In this document: in pieces, positions 28,370 through 38,109 of the stretch
Position numbering within the stretch: the first letter of the stretch is position 1
Layout: the number at the start of each line of letters is the position of its first letter
NCBI RefSeq assembly: GCF_000215935.2
Contig: NZ_AFNU02000002.1
Coordinates: 310,001 to 374,000, forward strand
Source: Haloplasma contractile SSD-17B
GTDB taxonomy: Bacteria > Bacillota_I > Bacilli_A > Haloplasmatales > Haloplasmataceae
Direction of reading: 5' to 3'
DNA length: 64,000 nucleotides
Made by a program: the position numbers and the translations under genes
The notes under the pieces: model-generated
Database searches by the model: none
Seen by the model: the letters and a program-made list of their open reading frames with translations, nothing else
What the model was told of the DNA's origin: nothing

Positions 28370-29404
28370 TTAATGATGATCCTTATAAAGTAAGTAAATA
28401 AAGAAAGGCGCACCAATCCCAGAAACAAAAATACCAGCAGGTAAATCTAGTGGTAAGAATGCAGTTCTAGCAATTACATCGGCTAGAAAAACGATTAACC
28501 CACCTACTATGGCTGATACAAACACTAAGCCGCCAAATGAACGACCAATTAGTTTTCTAGATATATGCGGTGCGATTAAACCGACAAACCCAATTCCTCC
28601 TGCATATGCAACTGCAGACCCTGCCAATGTGACACTTATAATTAGTAGTATTAATCGCTTTAACTGTAGTTTTACCCCTAATCCAATTGCAATAGAGTCT
28701 CCTAATTCAAATGCATCAGCTGTTTTTGAAAAGAATAACGTTAAGGGAATAAAAATTAAAACCCATGGTAACATCGCAAACACATCATCCCACGTTGCAC
28801 CGTAAACACTACCTGTTAACCACAAATAAGCTTGTGCTGTGGAATACTCATTTCCGATTACAAGCATCATGGTAATCAGTGCACTTAATGCTGCAGATAT
28901 TCCAATCCCAATCAGTACTAATCGCATTACTGTAATTCCTTTATTATATGATAATACATATATCAGTAACGCTGTTACAAATGCTCCCGTTATTGCTATA
29001 AAAGGAAGCCATTCAATGCTGTATGTGCCAGCATAAAATGTTATAAAAATTACTGCACTTAACGAAGCACCACCTGTAACGCCAATAATATCTGGCGACC
29101 CTAATGGATTTCTTATAATGCCTTGCATGATTAAACCCGATACTCCTAGTGCTCCTCCAACAAGAAGTGCCAGTACAATTCTAGGGAAGCGTAGTGTTTC
29201 AATAATAAACGTATAGTCTTCTCTTTGACCAATTATGTGTTCGAGCACAGTAACTGGATTGATCATTGTACTTCCGATTGATAATCCCATTATTACAAGG
29301 AGTAACGTAGAGAGAATTAATACTGAAGTGACAAATAACACTCTTTTTTCAAATAAAAAACTAATAGAACCAGATTTGTTTCGTACTTTAATGTATTTAT
29401 TCAT
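28370..29404 (-). CDS. FecCD-family iron-siderophore permease, second subunit
   Basis: 344 residues from the ATG at 29404 (AAAGGGG upstream); the open frame extends to 29452 but this would cut into the preceding gene. About nine to ten membrane helices. Family motifs include [20 protein letters not shown] and [16 protein letters not shown]. It overlaps the end of the preceding permease gene by 8 bases (ATGAATAA), showing translational coupling; the two permeases form the heterodimeric channel. Confidence 0.92.
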   Translation of the reverse strand: MNKYIKVRNKSGSISFLFEKRVLFVTSVLILSTLLLVIMGLSIGSTMINPVTVLEHIIGQREDYTFIIETLRFPRIVLALLVGGALGVSGLIMQGIIRNPLGSPDIIGVTGGASLSAVIFITFYAGTYSIEWLPFIAITGAFVTALLIYVLSYNKGITVMRLVLIGIGISAALSALITMMLVIGNEYSTAQAYLWLTGSVYGATWDDVFAMLPWVLIFIPLTLFFSKTADAFELGDSIAIGLGVKLQLKRLILLIISVTLAGSAVAYAGGIGFVGLIAPHISRKLIGRSFGGLVFVSAIVGGLIVFLADVIARTAFLPLDLPAGIFVSGIGAPFFIYLLYKDHH

Positions 29405-30413
29405 TTCGGAACAACCCCTTTCTTGCAATGTGAATAAAGAATGGCGTTCCAATTAGAGCGGTCATTACACCAATCGGTACCTCTCTTGGCATAATAATAA
29501 ATCTAGCACTAACATCAGCAATTAATAATAAACTAGCTCCTAATAAAGCACAATACGGTATGATCCATCTATGATCATTTCCCACAAGGCCACGCGCAAT
29601 ATGAGGAATAATTAAGCCAATAAAACCAATAGCACCACCAACAGCTACTGAACCACCAGCAAGTACAATAATTACTAATGCTGACAATAGTTTAATGAGG
29701 GTTGTATTTTGTCCTAATCCTTTTGCAACATCTTCACCTGATGCTAAAATATTAATCGGGCGGGCTAAGAAAAAGGCTACAATAGTCGCTCCTATTATAT
29801 AAGGAACAATTGGCTGTAACATATCCATCGAACGTCCTGCTACAGACCCAGCTAACCAAAATAACACACCTTCTAAATTCTGACTATTTATCACAAGTAA
29901 CCCTTGTGTCAGTGATACAAATAGTGCAGTGATTGCTGCTCCAGACAATACAATCCGCACTGGAGATAAAGCGTCCCTTCCAAGTGAAGCAAGTAGATAC
30001 ACCATAATAGTCGATGTACTAGCTCCTAAAAAAGCAATCCACATATAGTGCTCCATAGACGATACGGAAAAAAAAGACATAGAAAAAACAATAAAAAATA
30101 TAGCACCTGCATTTATACCGAAAATACTTGGAGACGCTAATTTATTTTTTGTTAAAGCTTGCATCAGTGCTCCCGCTATAGCTAGACTAGATCCAATGAC
30201 AAGCGCAATTACTGCTCGTGTAAGCCTAGATGTTGTAATAATCAGATGTTCTGTAGACTCAGGATTAAAATCCAAAAAAGCCTCGATCACTGTACCGAAT
30301 GATATAGGCGTTTGTCCAAATGATATACTAAAAACAAAGGAAACGATCAATAATGCAAAGCCTAGGATTAAGCCAAACCATTTTGCTTGCCTGGTTGATA
30401 ATAAGTGTGTCAT
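29397..30413 (-). CDS. FecCD-family iron-siderophore permease, first subunit
   Basis: 338 residues with about ten membrane helices. Motifs GSSLAIAGALMQALTKNKLA and GGAIGFIGLIIPHIAR match the family. It follows the binding-protein gene by 80 bases, which contain a stable hairpin, and overlaps the next permease gene by 8 bases. Confidence 0.92.
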   Translation of the reverse strand: MTHLLSTRQAKWFGLILGFALLIVSFVFSISFGQTPISFGTVIEAFLDFNPESTEHLIITTSRLTRAVIALVIGSSLAIAGALMQALTKNKLASPSIFGINAGAIFFIVFSMSFFSVSSMEHYMWIAFLGASTSTIMVYLLASLGRDALSPVRIVLSGAAITALFVSLTQGLLVINSQNLEGVLFWLAGSVAGRSMDMLQPIVPYIIGATIVAFFLARPINILASGEDVAKGLGQNTTLIKLLSALVIIVLAGGSVAVGGAIGFIGLIIPHIARGLVGNDHRWIIPYCALLGASLLLIADVSARFIIMPREVPIGVMTALIGTPFFIHIARKGLFRNE

Positions 30414-30449
30414 ATTCTCACTCCATAAAACTATTCTAGAAAATCGAAC

Positions 30450-30473
30450 AGAGGCTTGTTTTATTAAGCCTCT
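30450..30473 (-). promoter_or_regulatory. Hairpin between binding-protein and permease genes
   Basis: AGAGGCTT / AAGCCTCT, 8-base perfect arms in the transcript between the first and second operon genes. Such hairpins commonly stabilise the binding-protein mRNA or cause partial termination, giving more binding protein than permease. The T content after the stem is modest (GTTCGATTTTC). Confidence 0.6.
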
Positions 30474-30492
30474 CTTCGCATTCTATTTTAAT

Positions 30493-31440
30493 TTATTCTT
30501 CTAATTTAAAGTGTTCGTAAAGTTGGTCTAACATGATATCAGCTGATAGATATCCACCTGCCATGTTCCAAGCCACTTCATCGATTATATAAACTTGATC
30601 TGCCTTAACTGCATCTAAGTTATTCCATAATGCATGATTAGTCCATTCATTATAAGTCTGTTTTACTTGATCATCGTCTGACATAAATATAAAGAATACA
30701 TCAGCATTCATACTAGGAATACCTTCTTTATCAGTTAATGAAACAACAACTGTTCCTTTATCGGCTTCTTGTTGTTGATACTCTGAACGAATAAAACCAA
30801 GTTCCTGTAAAACATCTCCTGCAAAACCTGTTACATAGATACGTGCATGATCGGCTCTAAAGTTCAGTACAGATGCTTCAATTGGCCATGAATCTCCTAA
30901 TTTGACCTGCATTTTTTCTTTAAAGTCAGCAACTCTATTATCCCAATCTGTAAGTAGTTGATCTGCTTCATCTTGTCTATTCATCGCTTCTCCCATAAGT
31001 TCAACTGTATCCTTAAATTTATATACTGTTTCGTGCGTTACAGTCGGAGCGATTTCTGATAATTGATCATAGATTTCTGAGTGGCGTAATTCAGATGCAA
31101 TAATTAAGTCTGGATTTAGTTTAGCGATTTCCTCTAAGTTAGGTTGCGTTTCTAATCCAACATTTTTAACCCCTTGTAAGTCATCTCGTAAATACTCATA
31201 CACTGGCTTTTGCACCCATGATTCAACGGCACCTACAGGTGTCACTCCTAAAGCGATCGCTACATCCGTAGCACCTTGATATAAAGTAACAACTCGAGTT
31301 GGTGTTCCTTCTATAGCTGTTTCACCCATTGCATGCGTAACAACACGTCCCTCAGATTTATCTTCCTCTTGGCTACCACAAGCCACTAAAGTAAACATAA
31401 ATAAAAACACAAATAATGATAACGATAATTTTCTAGTCAT
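30493..31440 (-). CDS. Iron-complex binding lipoprotein
   Basis: 315 residues behind AGGAGG. Signal peptide with lipobox LVAC (C21), then a class III periplasmic-binding-protein fold with the TonB-box-less Gram-positive layout: an N lobe with RVVTLYQGATDVAIALGVTP, a long backbone helix in the middle (EAMNRQDEADQLLTDW) and a C lobe ending in the AADIMLDQLYEH-like helix. It captures ferric citrate or a siderophore and delivers it to the permeases. Sequence style is that of the YfmC/FecB ferric-citrate group, but the ligand is not proven. Confidence 0.9.
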   Translation of the reverse strand: MTRKLSLSLFVFLFMFTLVACGSQEEDKSEGRVVTHAMGETAIEGTPTRVVTLYQGATDVAIALGVTPVGAVESWVQKPVYEYLRDDLQGVKNVGLETQPNLEEIAKLNPDLIIASELRHSEIYDQLSEIAPTVTHETVYKFKDTVELMGEAMNRQDEADQLLTDWDNRVADFKEKMQVKLGDSWPIEASVLNFRADHARIYVTGFAGDVLQELGFIRSEYQQQEADKGTVVVSLTDKEGIPSMNADVFFIFMSDDDQVKQTYNEWTNHALWNNLDAVKADQVYIIDEVAWNMAGGYLSADIMLDQLYEHFKLEE

Positions 31441-31457
31441 ACTACTAGTCCTCCTAA

Positions 31458-31552
31458 GTGATAATGATTATCTTTTATGCTTCCCATTATAAGTAATTAA
31501 CCATCAAATGTCAATTAATATTATAATGTTTTTTGATAATTATTATCATTTA
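31458..31552 (-). promoter_or_regulatory. Two Fur boxes upstream of the iron importer operon
   Basis: TGATAATGATTATC (within 31459-31477) and TTGATAATTATTATCATT (within 31532-31551) both match the 19-base Fur consensus GATAATGATAATCATTATC. They flank the expected promoter, so iron-replete repression by Fur is inferred. Confidence 0.85.
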
Positions 31553-31894
31553 AATAGTGTCTAAAGGCTTTTATGTGAGAAAATTATACATATCACTTGA
31601 ATATAGACTGTTATTATGATTGATCTAACGATGATATTAATTAACCAATCGTCGCTTTGTCAACATCGCTTTGAGAAATTTGTAATCCTTTAAAAAAATG
31701 TACCAGTCATTGAAATAAATGTAAACTATATAAAAAAAAAAGCATATTGTTGTACCAGATTCTTAGAAATCAATATCATTTATTAATTTAATGTGTTTAG
31801 CATACATGCAGACAATAATAAAAGAAAAATTCTGATAATACTTGTGGTATTTAAACTAAAGTAGAAAATTTTAAATTTCTTAGTACCGCTTGCT

Positions 31895-32077
31895 TCAAGT
31901 AACTCTCGTACTTAGATAGATTATATAAGCATAATAATTTCCCAAACTTTCAAATTCACGCATGGAAATTGCTAATAGTACAGGTAGTGATGTAGGTCCT
32001 TCATATACAACAAAAAATTGAATGACAAGTATACTATTTGTAAATGCTCTTATATCACTAAAAATTTCTAAGAATAG
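31895..32077 (-). pseudogene. Possible decayed membrane-permease fragment
   Basis: An open stretch of 60 codons without an ATG start or ribosome site on the minus strand. The peptide has transporter-like character, for example FTNSILVIQFFVVYEGPTSL then PVLLAISMREFESLGNYYAY. Flanking sequence has stops in all frames. Too short for a firm family; it may be the remnant of an ABC or secondary permease. The remainder of the ~870-base gap (31560-32180) shows nothing else recognisable. Confidence 0.2.
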
Positions 32078-32181
32078 CTATAGCATGATTATTAGTAATA
32101 TTTTTCACTTATAAATCCAAAAGAACATGGCAAGTAAGATGATGTCATTGGTATATCTCCTAGCTTAACGATTACTATAAA

Positions 32182-32228
32182 TAACCCTATAGTATTTCTT
32201 TTTAAAAGTTTCCATACTATAGGGTATA
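32182..32228 (-). terminator. Hairpin downstream of hydrogenase operon
   Basis: Perfect 12-base arms ACCCTATAGTAT (32183-32194) and ATACTATAGGGT (32213-32224). The minus-strand exit is TTATTTATAG, a weak T tract, so terminator function is likely but not certain. Confidence 0.65.
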
Positions 32229-32306
32229 TTCTATTAATAATACTAACTTAATTCCTTAGAATCTCCTATGTGAGTATCATAATAGTGCACATAGTGTTTT
32301 TTAACT

Positions 32307-34108
32307 TTATTCTTCTGTTCTTAAGTAGGGATATTTGCCGCGTTCTACATAACTAGTATGTAAATACTTTTTAGAAGTTTCGGATAACGGTTTTCCTAAG
32401 AACTCATCATATATTTTTTTGACTCCTGGATTCTTATGTGATTGACGTATTTCCATATCTTTATCAACATTAAATAAGGAATCAGCGCGATTATGACGGT
32501 AGTCTAAAGATATTTTTTTATGATTTTTACTGCCTAGTATTGGTTGACCTCCACCACCAACACAACCTCCTGGGCATGCCATCACTTCCATGTAATCAAT
32601 TTTCTTTTCACCACTTTTGTGGCTATCCAAAGCTTTTTTAGCATTTCCCGTTCCATGTGCAATTGCAATAGATAACGTTTTTCCATCTAGTTGAACTTCA
32701 CCATACTTCAGCCCACTTTGCGATCTAGTATCAGAATAATCTGGTATATCCATTTCTTCACCCGTCTTAAAATAATGTGCTGTTCTAAGGGCCGCTTCAA
32801 AAAGTCCTCCAGTTGCGCCAAAAATTGTTCCTGCTCCACTGAATTGATCAAACGGTTCATCATACTTAGTATCTGGTAGATTTGCAAAGTCGATTCCAGC
32901 TTGACGAATCATTCGTGCTAATTCTCTTGTTGTTAACACAAAGTCCACATTTCTGTATCCATCAGATACCATTTCAGGTCTAGCAGCTTCATATTCTTTA
33001 GCAGTACAAGGCATAATTGCAACATTTATTATGTTTTCTGGATTTATTTCATATTTTTGTGCATACCATGTTTTGGTCAATGCGCCACACATTTCATGAG
33101 GTGATTTACATGATGATAAATTTGGTAAAAACTCCGGATAAAAATGCTCAGCAAATTTCACCCATCCAGGACAACACGAGGATAACAAGGGTAGTTTTTC
33201 CGTATTGTTAATACGATCTAATAACTCACTTGCTTCTTCCATAATCGTAAGATCTGCGGTTACATCTGTAGCAAATACTCGATCAAATCCTAGTCTCTTC
33301 AGGGATGTCACTAGTTTTCCTCTTACTAATGAACCAATCTCCATTCCAAACTCCTCACCTAATGTAACTTGAATTGAAGGAGCAGTCTGCGCTACTACAT
33401 GCTTGGTCGGATCAGATAGTACATCCCATACATCTGATATGGCTTCTTTTTCTGTTAGGGAGGCAGTTGGGCACGCTATAACACACTGCCCACACATAAT
33501 ACAGCTAACTTCTATCAAATCCTTTTTAAATGCAGGTGCAATTATTGTATCTAAGCCTCTGTTTAATGGAGAGTAAACATGGCATTCTTGAATTTTATTA
33601 CAGATTGCCTGGCACCGTCTACAGTTAATGCACTTGTTATAATCGCGTTCTATTGCTGGATTATCATTGTGAAAGCCATAATCATACATCTCACCCGTGT
33701 ATGGGATATCTCTCACACCTAGTTGATCAGCAATATTTTGCAGTTCACAATTTAAGTTTCTTTTACAAGTCAAACATTCCCTGTGATGGTTTGAGAGAAA
33801 TAGCGTTACTGCGGTCTTTCTTGACCGTCTTACTCGTTCTGTGTTCGTTTTGATTATCAGTCCTTCACGTACTGGATAAACACAGGATGCTTGTAACGCT
33901 CCGATGCCTTCTATTTCTACCAAACAGACTCGACATACACCAATTTCATTGATTTCCTTTAAATAACATAGACTTGGAATGTCGATATGTACCATACGTG
34001 CAGCCTCTAAGATGCTAACCCCTTCTGGTACCTCATAATCATTACCATTTATCTCTATCTTAACTCGTTTTCTAATTCTTTTTCTTTTTGTTCTGTAATG
34101 TTTTCCAC
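32307..34108 (-). CDS. hydA: [FeFe] hydrogenase catalytic subunit, start and body in different frames
   Basis: Makes H2 from protons in the cytoplasm. Ordered clusters: N-terminal [2Fe-2S] domain (SLCYLKEINEIGVCRVC), His-ligated cluster (HHRECLTCKRNLNC), two [4Fe-4S] sets (CINCRRCQAIC, CIMCGQCVIAC), then the H-cluster motifs SSCCPGW, MPCTAKEYE and MACPGGCVGGGGQP. The ATG-initiated frame starts at 33995, but that removes the start of the [2Fe-2S] domain. The same frame stays open upstream and encodes VKIEINGNDYEVPEGVSIL, typical family sequence, with no start codon. The good start (GTG at 34108, AGAGGTGA upstream) is one frame off and hits TAG at 34057-34055. A -1 shift in the A-rich stretch around 34075-34092 joins them into a ~600-residue protein. 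Third gene of the operon, 14 bases after its partner. Confidence 0.85.
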
Positions 34109-34122
34109 TTTAAATCACCTCT

Positions 34123-36018
34123 CTATCGCTTATATATCGCATCAACAGGACACTTTGGAATACAAGCGCCACATTTTATACAAATTTCCTGATCAATTAC
34201 ATATGGTGGTTTTTTTCTCTCACCTGATATTGCACTCACCGGACATATTCTAGCACAGATTCCACAAGCAATACATTTTTCTTCTGATATAACGACTTGT
34301 AAGAGGGCATTACATACACCGGCAGGACACTTTTTATCATTTATATGGGATAGGTATTCTTCCTTAAAATATTTTAATGTGCTTAAGATTGGATTTGGAG
34401 CGGTTTGACCAAGCCCACACATTGAGGAGTCTTTTATATCATAGCAAAGTTCTTCCATGATTTTTAAGTCTTCTTCTGACGCCTTACCTTCTGTTATTTT
34501 ATTTAAAAATTCTAATAAACGTTTTGTACCGACACGACATGGTACACACTTTCCACAAGATTCATCTTGCGCAAACTCAAGGTAGAACCGTGAAATGTCT
34601 ACCATGCAGTCTGTTTCGTCCATAACAATTAAACCACCGGATCCCATCATTGAACCAATATCTGATAATGATTTAAAATCGATTGGCGTATCAATTAGAG
34701 ACGCTGGTATACAGCCACCAGATGGTCCACCAGTTTGAACCGCCTTAAATTCCTTCTGATCATGGATTCCACCACCAATATCATAGATGATCGTTCGTAA
34801 CGTTGTTCCCATTGGTACCTCTATTAAACCTGTATTCTTAATTTGACCAGCAAGTGCAAAGACCTTTGTTCCTTTACTATCTTCTGATCCAATTTGATTA
34901 TACCAATTTGAACCCTTTTCTAATATAATCGGAATATTGGCATATGTTTCTACATTATTATTTAACGTCGGCTTTTCCCATAGTCCTGCTTCTGCTGGAA
35001 ATGGAGGTCGCGGTCTAGGTTCACCACGCATACCCATAACAGATTGTAATAATGCAGTTTCCTCTCCACACACAAACGCTCCCGCTCCAAGTCGGATTCC
35101 GAGTTCAAAATCAACTCCACTATTTAATATACTTTTACCAAGGAAACCGGCTTTTTTCGCTTGATCAATCGCAATTTCTAGACGTTCAACTGCTATTGGG
35201 TATTCTGCTCTTACATATACATAACCCTGTTTCGCACCAATTGTATAACCTGCAATAATCATGGCCTCTATGATACTATGAGGATCTCCCTCTAGAATTG
35301 AACGGTCCATAAAGGCTCCTGGATCTCCTTCATCAGCATTACAAATAATAAACTTATCTTCATTTTCGTATGATTTAGCAAACTGCCACTTCTTACCCGT
35401 TGGAAATCCTCCGCCACCTCTCCCCCTTAATCCTGATTCACTGATCTCATTGATAATATCATCAGGCGATTTTTTTTCAGTTAAGATTTTTGATAATGAC
35501 ATATATCCGTTTATAGCTATATATTCAAATATGTCTTCTGGATTGATTACGCCACAATTTCTTAGCGCTATTCTTTGTTGGTCATTAAAGAATTCTAAAT
35601 CATCAATCCTTTTATTGTTTCCCTCATCTTTCCCCTTATAAAGTAGTTTTTCAACTATTTTTCCTTTGCCTATATGTTCATCAATTATGTCATCTACATC
35701 TTCAACATCTACCTTACAATAGAACGTTCGGTCTGGATGTATAACAATAATAGGTCCAAGTTTACAAAAACCAAAACAACCTGTTTTAAATACTTTAACT
35801 TTTTCTTTAATATTTCGCTTTTCAATTTCTTTATCTAACTGCTTAAGAATTTTTTGACCTTTCGATGCAGTACATCCAGTTCCCGAGCAAACAAGAATAT
35901 GGTATTTATTTATTTCACCTTCTACATCGTTAGAGTTTAAACGCATTTCAATCTTTTTATAAGCTTCTTCTTTTAATTCATTTAATCTCTCTATGCTATC
36001 AATTTTATTTAATTCCAT
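34123..36018 (-). CDS. hydB: NuoF-like NADH-binding subunit of bifurcating hydrogenase
   Basis: 631 residues behind AGGAGGTG. Order: N-terminal thioredoxin-like [2Fe-2S] domain (CSGTGCTASKG and CFGFCKLGP); NuoF core with FMN loop GRGGGGFPTGKKW and NAD-site Glu-rich stretch; [4Fe-4S] motif ESCGKCVPCRVGT; and a C-terminal double ferredoxin domain (CIACGICARICP, CIKCGACIPKCP). This is the HydB/HndC architecture that oxidises NADH (or NADPH) and passes electrons to HydA, in bifurcating enzymes together with reduced ferredoxin. It lies between the NuoE-like and HydA genes with 14-15-base gaps. Confidence 0.94.
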   Translation of the reverse strand: MELNKIDSIERLNELKEEAYKKIEMRLNSNDVEGEINKYHILVCSGTGCTASKGQKILKQLDKEIEKRNIKEKVKVFKTGCFGFCKLGPIIVIHPDRTFYCKVDVEDVDDIIDEHIGKGKIVEKLLYKGKDEGNNKRIDDLEFFNDQQRIALRNCGVINPEDIFEYIAINGYMSLSKILTEKKSPDDIINEISESGLRGRGGGGFPTGKKWQFAKSYENEDKFIICNADEGDPGAFMDRSILEGDPHSIIEAMIIAGYTIGAKQGYVYVRAEYPIAVERLEIAIDQAKKAGFLGKSILNSGVDFELGIRLGAGAFVCGEETALLQSVMGMRGEPRPRPPFPAEAGLWEKPTLNNNVETYANIPIILEKGSNWYNQIGSEDSKGTKVFALAGQIKNTGLIEVPMGTTLRTIIYDIGGGIHDQKEFKAVQTGGPSGGCIPASLIDTPIDFKSLSDIGSMMGSGGLIVMDETDCMVDISRFYLEFAQDESCGKCVPCRVGTKRLLEFLNKITEGKASEEDLKIMEELCYDIKDSSMCGLGQTAPNPILSTLKYFKEEYLSHINDKKCPAGVCNALLQVVISEEKCIACGICARICPVSAISGERKKPPYVIDQEICIKCGACIPKCPVDAIYKR

Positions 36019-36032
36019 ATGAACACCTCCTT

Positions 36033-36545
36033 TTATTTTTCTTCGATTACTTCTTCAGTTTTTTTAGCATATTGATGGATTAAGGATGGAATATCAGATG
36101 GTGACAGTCTACCGTGAACGTCCTCATTAATCATGACAACTGGTGCAAGTCCACAAGCACCTATACACCTTGTAGCCTTAAGAGTAAACTGCTGATCCAG
36201 AGTTGTTTCTCCAACGTCAAGACTTAATTCTTCTTTAATTGCATCAAGTACATCCTGTGCCCCTTTTACATAACAGGCTGTACCAAGACATACACCAATT
36301 GTATACTTACCTTGTTTTTCCTGTGAAAATAGTGAATAGAAGCTGACTACACCATTCACAGTAGAAATCGGTATATCTAGTTTTAATGATATATGAGACT
36401 GGACATGTTCAGGTAAATAACCAAATATATCTTGTGCTTTCTTAAGTATTCGAATTAACGTTCCTTGTTCATTGCCTTGTTCTTCAATTATTACATCTAG
36501 TTTTTTAAAGTTTTCTTGCTCGGATTCTTTTATGTATGTCTCCAC
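36033..36545 (-). CDS. hydC: NuoE-like [2Fe-2S] subunit of bifurcating hydrogenase
   Basis: 170 residues from the GTG at 36545, which has GTAGGTGT upstream; the open frame continues to 36617 without a ribosome site. Thioredoxin-like [2Fe-2S] ferredoxin with the four ligands in CLGTAC and CIGACGLAP. N-terminal helical bundle includes YLPEHVQSHIS. The subunit transfers electrons within the HydABC trimer. First gene of the operon. Confidence 0.93.
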   Translation of the reverse strand: METYIKESEQENFKKLDVIIEEQGNEQGTLIRILKKAQDIFGYLPEHVQSHISLKLDIPISTVNGVVSFYSLFSQEKQGKYTIGVCLGTACYVKGAQDVLDAIKEELSLDVGETTLDQQFTLKATRCIGACGLAPVVMINEDVHGRLSPSDIPSLIHQYAKKTEEVIEEK

Positions 36546-36865
36546 AGCTATAACACCTACCTTAACTATTTTATGAATATAAAGTATAGTATTTGGAATT
36601 AAATTAGACATATGCAATTTTTTACATAATCTCTACAAGACAACTAAATAAAATACATTACATTAAGTTAATTTCAGATAAGCCTTTATTAAAATCTCTA
36701 AAAGGTTATATTTAGTCACTATTTATATCAATGGTCTGGTGTGATTTAATTTAAAAATTTATAATTTACTCATCTTAATAGCGTAGTTTCTTAGTAGGTA
36801 GCATATAATCACCAATTTTCTACAATACTCTACCTCTATTATGTCATTTTCTGTGTTTTCAGAAT

Positions 36866-37005
36866 ATAAAAAATCACCAATAATAGAATATACTTATCTT
36901 CTCTTATTGGTGATAGTATCTAAGACTTTTTCAGCAGTCTCGTTTGTTTAGTTATCTTTTTATAAAAACATCCACTATGCTTTAAACAAAGTGGATGTTT
37001 TTATA
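36866..37005 (-). terminator. Two tandem terminators after the kinase-like gene
   Basis: First: AAAAACATCCAC (36964-36975) with GTGGATGTTTTT (36991-37002). Second, further downstream: AAAATCACCAATAA (from 36869) with TTATTGGTGATA (to 36915) and a TTTTTTATA exit. Both act on minus-strand transcription and shield the hydrogenase promoter region from read-through. Confidence 0.82.
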
Positions 37006-37012
37006 ATGACTA

Positions 37013-37849
37013 TTATTTCATAGAAGTTGTATTTATTATATCATTGATTAAGTTAATACGTTCTTTTAGTTCTACATCACTTTCATATTCAAGTGCAATT
37101 TTATAGAAAAATACTTGAAATAAAATAAGATAATAGTTTAATGTTTTTTGACAATAGGTATGATATTTTCTGTACGATTTTAAAAATATTTTATACTCGA
37201 TTAAAGTCTTCAAAAATTTTTGACCCGGTCTAAGTGCTAATGCCCATGCTAAATCATATTCTCTGCTCCCATAACCAGACAACTCAAAATCTAACAAGCA
37301 AGACACTTGATTATTATCCCATAATATATTGGCATAATGACAATCTCCGTGGATAAAACAATAAGAATCATTTCTCTTAATGGTATTAAGATATTTGCTA
37401 ATATACCCTAAATCATGCTTCTCATAAAACTTGTTATCCAATGTAAAATCTCTAGGTTTTACTGGTTCACAATCAATCTTAACATTATGGATTTTTGCTA
37501 ATAACTCTCCATATAAATCCATGTATTTACACGATTCTAAATTCTCATTATTTCCTAGTATATAGGATAGCCTTTCTCCTTTAGATTCTTCAGTTAATAA
37601 ATATCTTGGCTTGTTATCAATTGAATAATCTAATAGTTTGGGCATAAACGAAAAACATAATTGGTTTATAATGCTGACTTCTCGTTTTATATCCGCTGTT
37701 TTTTGTCGTTCTACTTTTAGAAAAGCTTTCTTTGCTTTTCCATCTTTATAGATCCCATTTACATAAAATACATCGTTCCCTGCATGTGGGTACCCTAATA
37801 TTTCTCTTAGTTCATACTCCTTTAGTGTTAATGTAAAGGGATCCATCGT
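37013..37849 (-). CDS. APH/choline kinase-like phosphotransferase
   Basis: 278 residues from the ATG at 37849 (GTGGAGAG upstream). The open frame runs on to a TTG at 37876, and the upstream codons (WWELLKQPDKWRE) look coding, so the longer start is possible. Kinase motifs: FLKVER (nucleotide Lys), CFIHGDCHYANILW (catalytic loop) and LLDFELSGYGSREYDLAW (metal-binding Asp). Relatives phosphorylate aminoglycosides, choline or other small alcohols; substrate unknown. Single gene followed by two terminators. Confidence 0.78.
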   Translation of the reverse strand, partial: TMDPFTLTLKEYELREILGYPHAGNDVFYVNGIYKDGKAKKAFLKVERQKTADIKREVSIINQLCFSFMPKLLDYSIDNKPRYLLTEESKGERLSYILGNNENLESCKYMDLYGELLAKIHNVKIDCEPVKPRDFTLDNKFYEKHDLGYISKYLNTIKRNDSYCFIHGDCHYANILWDNNQVSCLLDFELSGYGSREYDLAWALALRPGQKFLKTLIEYKIFLKSYRKYHTYCQKTLNYYLILFQVFFYKIALEYESDVELKERINLINDIINTTSMK

Positions 37850-38109
37850 TTCTCTCCACTTATCTGGTTGCTTCAATAATTCCCACCACTCTTTATAAAA
37901 ATTAAAAGTCTAGTTCGCCTAAAATTCAAGATTATTATTAATTGAGAAAAACGGATAAATAGCTTTATATTACTTATCAAATCATAAAATGGCTCTTATT
38001 TATGCTTCTCATCCATAAACACTGATCATAATAAAATCACTTATAAATTGAGATTTATCAATACCAGTTTTATAGTCTAATTGATAGTGTTCAATGGCTT
38101 TGACTTTTA

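Noticed and set aside
34937-35258. Plus-strand open frames of 68-75 codons inside the NuoF-like gene
   Set aside because: They are antisense shadows of a strongly conserved coding region, with no ribosome site and low-complexity peptides.
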